A DNA stretch of 64,000 bases from Betaproteobacteria bacterium (GTDB lineage: Bacteria > Pseudomonadota > Gammaproteobacteria > Burkholderiales > UBA6910). Below, piece by piece: positions 8,060 through 16,044 of this stretch. The notes under the pieces were generated by a model. That model was not told the DNA's origin. It made no database searches and worked only from the letters and a program-made list of their open reading frames with translations. The number at the start of each line of letters is the position of its first letter. Position 1 is the stretch's first letter. A program made the translations under genes and the position numbers. Location: contig JACPEG010000028.1 of the NCBI GenBank assembly GCA_016183615.1, positions 19,414-83,413 on the forward strand. Reading direction: 5' to 3'.

Positions 8060-9388
8060 ATGAAAAAATCCCCCGGGAAATTTTTCCTTGCCGTGTGTCT
8101 GGCGTTTGCCTGGATCAGCGCCGCGATTGCGGCGGACGATCTGCTGGTCAAGGCGAAGCAACTGATGGAACGCAAGGACGCCAAGGCCGCCTACGAACTG
8201 CTGGTGCCTTTCCAGTCGGAGCGCGCCGGCGACCCGGACTACGATTATCTGCTCGGCATTGCGGCGCTCGATTCCGGCCGGCCCGGCGAAGCGGTGTTCG
8301 CCCTGGAGCGGGTGCTGGCCGTCAAGCCGGATCACCCCCAGGCGCGCGCCGAAATCGCCCGGGCCTATTTCGCCCTCGGCGAGCGGGAAACCGCGAAGCA
8401 GGAATTCGAGTCGGTCAAGAAAATGGACGTGCCGCCGGAGGCGGCCGCCACCATCCAGAAATTCCTCGATGCCATCGAGCAGCTCGAAGCGACCGAGCGC
8501 ACCCAGGTGAGGTACTACCTGGAGGCCACGCTGGGTTACGACAGCAACGTCAACAGCGCGACTTCCAGCAGCCAGATCGCGGTTCCACTGTTCGGGGGCG
8601 CGATTTTCACCCTGAGCCCGACCAGCATCGAGCTGGACGATACCTACGCCGCCGTGGGCGGCGGCGTGAGCGTGAGGCACCCGCTGTCGAGGGAGGTCGC
8701 GCTGTTTGGCGGCATCAATCTCAACAAGCGCGTCAACGACACCGAGGACCGGTTCGACACCGGCTTCTGGGACGTCAATGCCGGCGTGAGCGTGACCCGC
8801 GAAAAGAACGTGTTCACCGCGGCGTTCCAGGGCAGCAATTTCTACGTGGACAACAACCGCTTCCGCGACGCCTACGGCGTGACGGGCCAGTGGCAGCATA
8901 ATTACGATGCCCGCAACCAGGCCAGCGCCTTCCTGCAATACAGCCAGCTGCATTACCCGGGGCAGGATCTCAGGGACGCGGACCGCTACGTGGCGGGCGT
9001 TGCCTACGCCCACGCCTTCGGCGGAGACTTGGCGCCGGTGATCTATGTCGGCGGTTACGTCGGCGAGGAGCGGGAGCAGGCGGCGCGCGTTCCCCACCTG
9101 GGCCACGAGCTGATCGGCCTGCGGGCCGGCGGGCAGGTCAGGCTCAGCGAGAAGGCGACGGTGTTCGTCAACGCCAGCGCCGAGCGGCGTGATTACGGCG
9201 GGCCCGAGCCGTTTTTCCTGGTGACCCGGGAGGACGAGCAGCTCGACTTCAGGATCGGCGCCAATTTCGTTCCCGCGAGGAACTGGACCATCACGCCCCT
9301 GGCGAGTTTTGTCCGCAACGATTCGAACGTCATCATCAACGATTTCAAGCGCGACGTGTTTTCGTTGACCGTGCGCCGGGAATTCTAG
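8060..9388 (+). CDS. Slam-like outer-membrane protein (TPR + DUF560-type barrel), probable type XI secretion pore
   Basis: The 442-residue product starts with a Sec signal peptide (cleavage near SAAIA^ADD). Residues 30-130 carry TPR-like helices (YDYLLGIAALDSGRPGEAV). From about residue 155 to the end the sequence alternates in beta-strand fashion (YYLEATLGYDSNVNSA, then repeated glycine/aromatic strands) and ends in phenylalanine (RREF), as outer-membrane barrels do. A periplasmic TPR region plus a roughly 290-residue C-terminal barrel is the architecture of Slam proteins, which move TbpB-like cargo to the cell surface. The next gene encodes a large exported protein with barrel-like repeats, the expected neighbour. 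It could instead be an uncharacterised TPR porin. Confidence 0.72.
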   Translation: MKKSPGKFFLAVCLAFAWISAAIAADDLLVKAKQLMERKDAKAAYELLVPFQSERAGDPDYDYLLGIAALDSGRPGEAVFALERVLAVKPDHPQARAEIARAYFALGERETAKQEFESVKKMDVPPEAAATIQKFLDAIEQLEATERTQVRYYLEATLGYDSNVNSATSSSQIAVPLFGGAIFTLSPTSIELDDTYAAVGGGVSVRHPLSREVALFGGINLNKRVNDTEDRFDTGFWDVNAGVSVTREKNVFTAAFQGSNFYVDNNRFRDAYGVTGQWQHNYDARNQASAFLQYSQLHYPGQDLRDADRYVAGVAYAHAFGGDLAPVIYVGGYVGEEREQAARVPHLGHELIGLRAGGQVRLSEKATVFVNASAERRDYGGPEPFFLVTREDEQLDFRIGANFVPARNWTITPLASFVRNDSNVIINDFKRDVFSLTVRREF

Positions 9389-9580
9389 GTCGGGTAATAA
9401 TCACTTCCGGCCGGCCACGGGCGGCCCGTCTCAGCCGCCGCGGAAACGGCCGAAAAATGATGCATCCGGTGTGAATTAATTCCTGTAATCCACCCCGGGG
9501 ATGTGCTATCAAGATACTGTGCAGAAGGGGGTATCTGCGCGGTGCGATCAACGCTATCTTGAAGTTCGGGAGTGACTCTC

Positions 9581-12500
9581 ATGTTTCCTCATGATCAGTT
9601 CAGGCTTACCCGGCAGGCGGCTTTGCTGGCCGCCATTTCCGCCGCCTTCCCGACAGCCGGATATGCCGCGGTGGCGGGAAGGATCGATTTTTCCGTCGGA
9701 GAGGTAAGCGCGACTGCGCCCGACGGCAAGGTGCGGCCCCTCGCCAGGGGCGCCGAAGTCGCCGTGGGCGACACTATCGTCACCGGCGCCACCGGGCGCG
9801 CCCAGGTGCGCTTTACCGACGGCGCCTACAGTTCCGTCCAGCCCCAGACCCAGTTCCGGGTGGACGATTACCAGTACGCGGGCAAGACGGACGGCAGCGA
9901 GAAGAGCTTTTTCAGCCTGCTCAAGGGCGGGCTGAGGACCATCACCGGCGCCATCGGCAGGGTAAACAAGCAGGCCTACCGGGTCACGACGCCCACCGCG
10001 ACCATCGGCATCCGCGGAACGGAGTACCTGGCACGGGAGGGCAACAGCCTGACCGTCAGCGTCGGCGAAGGCATCATCGAGGTTTGCAATGCCGCGGGCT
10101 GTCTGACGGTGGCCGACGGCCATTCCGCCTTCGTCCGGGACCCCAACACCCTGCCGACGTTTACGCTGATCAAGCCCAAGGAGTCGCCGCCGCCGCCCAC
10201 GGGCCCGGGCGGAGGCGGTGTGCCGCAACCGAACCCGGATCCCAAGCCAACCGGTAGCGAACAGACCGATTGCAATCCGGCGACGCAGACTTGCGATGCC
10301 ACCAGTGGGGTGGAAGAGACGCCCTCGATCGTTACCGCGCCCCCGCCCCCGCCGACCACGGCGGTGCTCTCCGGCCGTGCGGCCGCCATTTCGGCGGGCC
10401 TGGGGTCCACCACAGGCAATGTCAGCTTCGCGGACTGCGTGGGCGCCGCGTGCGGCGCGCCCGACCATACCGTGAGTTTCAGCGACGCGAATGTCACCCG
10501 CATCGAGGTCAGTTCCGATCCCACCCTGTTCGACGGGCTCATTGCCGGAACGGTGGAAGGGCAGAGCGTGGACGATGTGCTGTTCCTGGGCCGGTGGATC
10601 AATGGCACCGTCCATGCCTTCGGGTTCAGCGATACCTCCGACCTGACGGCAGGCCCGGGGCAGGGGTATCACTACGTCGTGGGTGTGCCCACGTCGCCCA
10701 TGCCGGCGTCCGGCGTCGGGACCTACAGCCTGGCGGCGGCGACGGTTCCCACCTTCAGTGACGGCCTCGGCGGAGGCCTGGGCACGGGCTCGGTGACCGC
10801 CGGGACCCTCACCGCCGACTTCGGCGCCGGAACCCTGGGCGCCAGCATGGATCTTTCCTTCAGCGGAAGCTCGGGCAGCAGCAACTACCAGATGTCGTCC
10901 TCGGGGACCCCGATTTCCGGCTCGGGCTTCACGGGTTTTGGCGAAACTGCCTTCCAGGGCGGCGCCGTCAATGTCTGCTCGGACGGCTGCATCACGCTCT
11001 ACAACGGCTTTTTCGCCGGCACCGACGCTTCCCACGCCGGGCTGGCCTACGAGGTGTTCACGGACGGCGGCTTCGACATCAACGGCGCAGCCGCTTTCCG
11101 GCAGACCGGCCTGGAAACATTGCAGCCAATCGCGGGAGTGGGTTCATTCAGCTTCGGCGGCAATCTGCCTGACTTCGGCAACCAGGTCGTCGCCGATCTG
11201 GAATTCGACGACGGCACGGGATTCAAGAACGCTTCCAACCAGTTTGTCCGGTTTGAAAATATCAATGGCATATTCGACCTCGGGACGGCGACCGTCGTCG
11301 AGAATGGTTTCGAGCAGACCGGCACGGCCACCATCGCCTGGGGGCGCTGGACCAACGGCACGTTTACCGTGGCCGGCGAGGAAGGACTCGTCAACGTCAG
11401 CGTAAGCTCGAACCAGGGTTTCCACTATTTCGGCGGCGTTCCGACCCTGGCTTCCGAAATGGCGAGCCTTGCCAGCGGCGCCATGACGGGTACCTACAGC
11501 CTGCTGGGTTCCACCCAGGCCACCTCCGCGGACGGGTCTCTCGGCCTCGGAACCTTCACCGGCGCCCTGGTGGCGGATTTCGGCGCCAGCAAGGTGGGCC
11601 TCGACTTCAACGTGGCATTCTCCAGCGCCAGCTACCAGGTCGCCACCACCGGCGGGACGGCCGATCCAGGATTGTCCGAACTGAATATCGTGGCCGCCGA
11701 TTCCCACTTTTTCAACCTGATTCCGATTCCCACGACCGGATCGGGGGCTGCCTGCGCGTCGGGCTGCTCGACCTTCGTCGAGGGCCTGTTCGCGGGCACC
11801 AACGCGGCGCGCGCCGGGTTCACCTACCTGATCGACGACGACTCACTCACCAATACGGTCCACGGGGCCGCCGCCTTCACCCAGGACAGCCTGGTGGCGC
11901 CGCCTCCACCCGACCAGTTGATTGCGGGTTCGGGGGCATTCAGCCTTGGCGGAAACCTGCCCGACTTCGGGAATAACCTGACGATTGACCTCGATTTCTC
12001 GGAGGGCACGGCAACCATCAACAGCCTCGGCCAGGCCACGAGGTTCGTGAATCTGGACAGCGAGTTCAACCTCGGCACCGCAAGCGTCGTGGACTTCGGG
12101 TTTGAACAGAGCGCGACGGCCACGATCGCCTGGGGGCGCTGGACCAACGGCACGTTCACCGCGGACGGCGGCGAAGGGCCGTTCAATGTCAGCGTAAGCT
12201 CGAACCAGGGTTTCCACTATTTCGGCGGCGTGGCCACCACGTCTCTCCAGATGGCGAGTCTCGCCAGCCTGGCGCAGAAAGCCACCTATACGCTGATATC
12301 GGGTGGCGCCACCAGCGCCACCGCCTCCGACGGCTCCCTGGGGCTCGGGACATTCGGCGGCGGCTCCCTGGTGGCCGATTTCGGGGCCGGCAAGGTAGGG
12401 CTTGCCTTCAACGTGACCTTCCCGTCGGTCAGCTACAGCGTGGCGACCACCGGGGGCACTTCCGACCCGGCCCTCTCCGAACTGGATATCGTCACCAGCC

Positions 12501-13489
12501 CGAACGCCCACTTCCACAACCTGAGCTTCGGGATACCGACGTCCGCCAGCGGCCCGGCCTGCTCGTCAGGGTGTGCCACCTACGTGGAGGGGCTGTTTGC
12601 CGGAACCAATGCGGCGCGGGCCGGTTTCACCTACCTGATCGAGGATTTCATCAATTTCGACCAGTCGGTCCATGGCGCCGCGGCGTTCCAGCAGGCGAGC
12701 CTGGGCGCCGCCCTCGTGTCGGGATCGGGATTCATGATGGCGGCCTCCCCCGACGGCGGCGAGGGCATCGTAAGCTCGGTCAACGCGACCTTCGACAGTT
12801 CCAGCCGGCTGACGGCCTACTTGGGAACCACGGTGTTCGCCACTTCCACGCAGGGGTCGCTCGGGACCACCACGATCCCCGCCGCAGATTCGGGCGCCGA
12901 TTCGGTCATCGGCTGGGGCAGATGGACCAACGGGACCACCGCCACGACGTTGGGGTTCGACCCTTTAGGTCATCCGATGACGCTTTCGGCGAACCAGGGC
13001 TTCCACTACGTCGTCGGCACGCCCACCCCGGGAGCGGACCTGATCGCCCTGGCGGTTAGCTCAACCTCCGCGACCTATTCGCTGATGGGCGCCACCAGCG
13101 CCACCTCCAGCGACGGGTCCCTCGGCCTGGGCACCTTCTCGGGCAACCTGGAGGCGTTTTTCTCCAGCGGGTTCGTATCGGTGAACATGGGCCTCAATTT
13201 CCCGAGCGCCTCCGGCGGAGCGCAGACCTACTCGCTGAGCGGCTCGGCCAGCGGATTGTTTGCCAGCGGTGTCCCCAACTTCGCTGGGTCGGTATTCGGC
13301 AGCGCCAGCAACTCGGGAGCCGCTGGCTTTTGCGTAAGTGGCTGCTCCGGGTCGATCAACGGGTTCTTTGCGGGCGCCAACGCGGCGCGCGCCGGCCTGT
13401 CGTACACGGTCTTCACGGATAGTCCGATCATCAACGGCGCGGCAGCATTCAAGCAATCCAGCGTTTGCCCGGGTTGCGACAACTTCTAG
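9581..13489 (+). CDS. Giant exported FecR-domain protein with four tandem TbpB-like barrel repeats
   Basis: The 1302-residue product has a signal peptide (cleavage near TAGYA^AVAG). A FecR-like domain spans residues 35-185 (VGDTIVTGATGRAQVRF, TPTATIGIRGTEYL), followed by a proline-rich linker. Four units of about 250-264 residues follow, at about 10375-11110, 11137-11886, 11929-12700 and 12715-13470. Each holds a GRWxNGT motif, a QGFHY or QGYHY motif, a SDGLG/DGSLGLGTF-type strand, a CxxGC pair, a GxFAGxxAxxAG motif and an ending like INGAAAFKQ. The last two resemble the end of the TbpB-type barrel (GxFYGPxA...GAFGAK). There is no lipobox, so a soluble or pore-retained surface protein is likely. 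Thirteen N-X-S/T sequons are present. I preferred ATG 9581 (GGGAG 8 bp upstream) to GTG 9572. Confidence 0.75.
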   Translation: MFPHDQFRLTRQAALLAAISAAFPTAGYAAVAGRIDFSVGEVSATAPDGKVRPLARGAEVAVGDTIVTGATGRAQVRFTDGAYSSVQPQTQFRVDDYQYAGKTDGSEKSFFSLLKGGLRTITGAIGRVNKQAYRVTTPTATIGIRGTEYLAREGNSLTVSVGEGIIEVCNAAGCLTVADGHSAFVRDPNTLPTFTLIKPKESPPPPTGPGGGGVPQPNPDPKPTGSEQTDCNPATQTCDATSGVEETPSIVTAPPPPPTTAVLSGRAAAISAGLGSTTGNVSFADCVGAACGAPDHTVSFSDANVTRIEVSSDPTLFDGLIAGTVEGQSVDDVLFLGRWINGTVHAFGFSDTSDLTAGPGQGYHYVVGVPTSPMPASGVGTYSLAAATVPTFSDGLGGGLGTGSVTAGTLTADFGAGTLGASMDLSFSGSSGSSNYQMSSSGTPISGSGFTGFGETAFQGGAVNVCSDGCITLYNGFFAGTDASHAGLAYEVFTDGGFDINGAAAFRQTGLETLQPIAGVGSFSFGGNLPDFGNQVVADLEFDDGTGFKNASNQFVRFENINGIFDLGTATVVENGFEQTGTATIAWGRWTNGTFTVAGEEGLVNVSVSSNQGFHYFGGVPTLASEMASLASGAMTGTYSLLGSTQATSADGSLGLGTFTGALVADFGASKVGLDFNVAFSSASYQVATTGGTADPGLSELNIVAADSHFFNLIPIPTTGSGAACASGCSTFVEGLFAGTNAARAGFTYLIDDDSLTNTVHGAAAFTQDSLVAPPPPDQLIAGSGAFSLGGNLPDFGNNLTIDLDFSEGTATINSLGQATRFVNLDSEFNLGTASVVDFGFEQSATATIAWGRWTNGTFTADGGEGPFNVSVSSNQGFHYFGGVATTSLQMASLASLAQKATYTLISGGATSATASDGSLGLGTFGGGSLVADFGAGKVGLAFNVTFPSVSYSVATTGGTSDPALSELDIVTSPNAHFHNLSFGIPTSASGPACSSGCATYVEGLFAGTNAARAGFTYLIEDFINFDQSVHGAAAFQQASLGAALVSGSGFMMAASPDGGEGIVSSVNATFDSSSRLTAYLGTTVFATSTQGSLGTTTIPAADSGADSVIGWGRWTNGTTATTLGFDPLGHPMTLSANQGFHYVVGTPTPGADLIALAVSSTSATYSLMGATSATSSDGSLGLGTFSGNLEAFFSSGFVSVNMGLNFPSASGGAQTYSLSGSASGLFASGVPNFAGSVFGSASNSGAAGFCVSGCSGSINGFFAGANAARAGLSYTVFTDSPIINGAAAFKQSSVCPGCDNF

Positions 13490-13595
13490 GGGGCTGGCGC
13501 GACACCGGGTACGGCCGGCCGGATTTTTCGTGATTCCGCGAAGCGCCGTCACCGGCATCGGCTGGCCGGCCATGCCTGCCCAGGTGGGCGCCTCC

Positions 13596-14885
13596 ATGCT
13601 GGCCATGCAGTTCCAGCTGGAGCAAAGCCAGTGGTGGAAGCCCGAAACCCTGCGCCAGCAGCAGTTGCGCCAGCTGGAAGCGGTGCTGGCCCACGCCGCC
13701 GCCCAGGTCCCTTTCTACGCCAGCCGCTTTGAGGCGGCCGGGCTCCGCCCCGGAAGCGGCATTTCTCCCGACGCGTGGCTCAATCTCCCGCTTCTCTCCC
13801 GCGGCGAAATCCAGTCCGCCGGTAACGCCCTCCACAGCCGGCAGGTTCCCCCGGACCACGGCAAGGTGCTGCGCTACGAGTCGTCGGGCTCCACGGGGGA
13901 GCCCATCGTCACCTACGGCACCGAGGCCACCCAGTTTTTCTGGGGGGCGCTGACCCTGCGGGACCATCTCTGGCACCGGCGCGACCTCTCCGGAAAACTC
14001 GCCGCCATCCGCACCAAGGTCAAGGAGGAGGCGCTGCCGGGCTGGGGGCCTTCCACCGACGTGGTGGCGGACACCGGCCCTTCGGTCACCCTCAACATCT
14101 CCGCCGACGTGGACACCCAGCTGCGGTGGCTGCAAGAGCAGAATCCGGACTACCTGCTGACCCATCCTTCGAATGCGCTGGCCCTGGCGCGCCGCAGCCT
14201 CGAAACCCAAGCTCGCATCCCCAAGCTCCGCGAGGTGCGGACTTTCGGCGAAACGCTGCCGGCGGAACTCCGGGCGGCCTGCCGGCAGGCGTGGGGCGTG
14301 CCGGTCACGGACATGTACAGCGCCGAGGAAGTCGGCTACATCGCGCTGCAATGCCCGGAGCGCGAGCATTACCACGTGCAGGCGGAAAACCTGCTGGTGG
14401 AAATTCTCGACGAGAAGGGAATGCCCTGCGAGCCAGGACAGATCGGCCGGGTCGTCATCACCACGCTGCACAACTTCGCCATGCCCCTCCTGCGCTATGC
14501 TAACGGCGACTACGCGGAAGCCGGCGGGGCCTGCTCCTGCGGCCGCGGGCTGCCGGTCCTGGAGCGCATCCTGGGGCGGCAGCGCAACATGGTCACCCTG
14601 CCCGGGGGCCGGCAGCACTGGCCGAGCTTTCCATCAGAAGCCTGGCTCGGGATCGCGCCGATCCGGCAGATTCAGCTGGTCCAGCGCACCGTGGAGCAGA
14701 TCGAAGCCCGCCTGGTCCTGCCGCGGGACCTGACGGCCGACGAGGAAACCCGCCTGGTGGCGGCATTGCAGGAATGCCTGGGCCATCCGTTCCGGATTGC
14801 CCTGAACCGCGTGGAACAGATTCCCCGCGCCGCCAATTTCAAGTACGAGGATTTCGTTTCCGAGGTTCCGGCCCCCGGCACCTAG
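13596..14885 (+). CDS. Phenylacetate-CoA ligase-like adenylate-forming enzyme (PaaK family)
   Basis: About 429 residues of the AMP-binding superfamily, PaaK branch. Visible motifs are the ATP loop YESSGSTGEPIVTY near residue 92, FGETLPAE near 215, the MYSAEEVG segment and the acidic hinge LRYANGDYAE near 303. A CSCGRGLP segment follows, as in the PaaK zinc-like loop. Such enzymes activate a carboxylic acid as acyl-AMP or acyl-CoA; the substrate cannot be read from the sequence. The start is uncertain: ATG 13596 has AGGTGGG upstream, while 13572 and 13605 are alternatives. Its 3' end overlaps the convergent cyclodeaminase-like gene by 4 bp. Confidence 0.85.
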   Translation: MLAMQFQLEQSQWWKPETLRQQQLRQLEAVLAHAAAQVPFYASRFEAAGLRPGSGISPDAWLNLPLLSRGEIQSAGNALHSRQVPPDHGKVLRYESSGSTGEPIVTYGTEATQFFWGALTLRDHLWHRRDLSGKLAAIRTKVKEEALPGWGPSTDVVADTGPSVTLNISADVDTQLRWLQEQNPDYLLTHPSNALALARRSLETQARIPKLREVRTFGETLPAELRAACRQAWGVPVTDMYSAEEVGYIALQCPEREHYHVQAENLLVEILDEKGMPCEPGQIGRVVITTLHNFAMPLLRYANGDYAEAGGACSCGRGLPVLERILGRQRNMVTLPGGRQHWPSFPSEAWLGIAPIRQIQLVQRTVEQIEARLVLPRDLTADEETRLVAALQECLGHPFRIALNRVEQIPRAANFKYEDFVSEVPAPGT

Positions 14886-15874
14886 GCGTTTGCCGCCCGC
14901 TCCAGGAGATAGCCGATGGTGAGGTTATCGAACAGCGCCGAGCCGGTGGAAATGAAAATCCGCGGGCGCGGCGCGGGAAGGGGAGCGGGGCTGCGCATCA
15001 GCTCCAGCATGTCGGCCGGACCGCAGGCATCCGGCAGCCCGCTTTCGCGCCAGGCCCGCAGATCGCCGAAACGCACGCAGTCTTCGGTATCCACAAAAAT
15101 GTCTGCAATGCCTGCCCAGGCCGGATCCAGCTCGCGCTGGAAATCGGTGTCGGCCCCGAGGCTGATCACCAGTTCCGCTCCCAGGCCGGGGGGCTCGCAG
15201 AAGGGGCGGGTGCTGGTGGTCGCCAGCAGCAACACGTCGCTCCCGCCCAGTGCTTCGAATGGCTGCGCCTCGAACCGGACCGAGGGAAACTGCCCGGCGA
15301 GGGCGGCGGCGGTGCGGCGCGCCCGTTCCGCGTCCAGGTCGGATAAGCGGATTTCCTCGACGCCCCCCAGGGCGGCGGCGAAAAGGGCGCAGTAATAACC
15401 GACCTTGCCCGCGCCGATGATGGTCATCATGTTGCGCCGGCCGGCCAGCAGTTCGGTCGCCAGCGCCGCGCAGGCGCCGGTTCGCGCCGACGAGAGCAAA
15501 CAGGCCTCGAAGATGTGGGTGACGAAATTCTCCACCGGGTGCAGGGCGAAGGCCTTGCCCACGGTGACCTGCCCCGGCACGATGCGCCGCGCCGCGTTGG
15601 TGCCCACCAGCTTGACGGTTTTTCTCGCCCACCCGTCGCGGCGCAGCACGCAGGGCATGATCCTGAAATCGGCGTCATCTCCCGGATCCACGAACACCTG
15701 CTTGGGCGGCAGTTCAAGACGGGCGCGGCCGGCGGCGATATCGGCCAGTTCCGAGCGCAGGAAGCGGATATAATCCGCCGGGCGGCGGGTGAGCAGGCGG
15801 TGAACCCGCTGTTCGTCGAAATATTCATAAGGCTCCGGGCTGGTGCGGAGCACCTGTTCCAGCAGATCATCCAT
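14882..15874 (-). CDS. Ornithine cyclodeaminase / mu-crystallin family protein
   Basis: About 330 residues with the Rossmann motif IIGAGKVGYYCALF near residue 150 and the family-typical KTVKLVG and VISLGAD segments. Relatives include ornithine cyclodeaminase, alanine dehydrogenase and the SbnB-type amino-acid synthases, all NAD(P)-dependent enzymes acting on amino or imino acids; the exact reaction is not predictable. The start is uncertain between ATG 15874 and ATG 15895. It is convergent with the PaaK-like ligase and divergent from the OGT-like gene. The pairing with a ligase hints at a small amino-acid-derived product, but that is inference. Confidence 0.8.
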   Translation of the reverse strand: MDDLLEQVLRTSPEPYEYFDEQRVHRLLTRRPADYIRFLRSELADIAAGRARLELPPKQVFVDPGDDADFRIMPCVLRRDGWARKTVKLVGTNAARRIVPGQVTVGKAFALHPVENFVTHIFEACLLSSARTGACAALATELLAGRRNMMTIIGAGKVGYYCALFAAALGGVEEIRLSDLDAERARRTAAALAGQFPSVRFEAQPFEALGGSDVLLLATTSTRPFCEPPGLGAELVISLGADTDFQRELDPAWAGIADIFVDTEDCVRFGDLRAWRESGLPDACGPADMLELMRSPAPLPAPRPRIFISTGSALFDNLTIGYLLERAANA

Positions 15875-16044
15875 GTCTGATGCCGTGCCTTCCATGATGC
15901 GATTGACGATGCCGGCCCGGCCCCACCGCCCCGGCACACCCGGATGCGGGATTCTAACCGGCGCCGCCGGCCGCTATTATAGCGGCACGGATGGCCCGCC
16001 GACCGGCGACAGCCCGCGACTCACCCGAAAATAATCGCCCTCCG

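Noticed and set aside
9554..11035. Long minus-strand ORF (493 codons) opposite the giant exported protein
   Set aside because: It is the antisense shadow of a high-GC gene, rich in Arg/Gly/Ala with no recognisable domain or signal.
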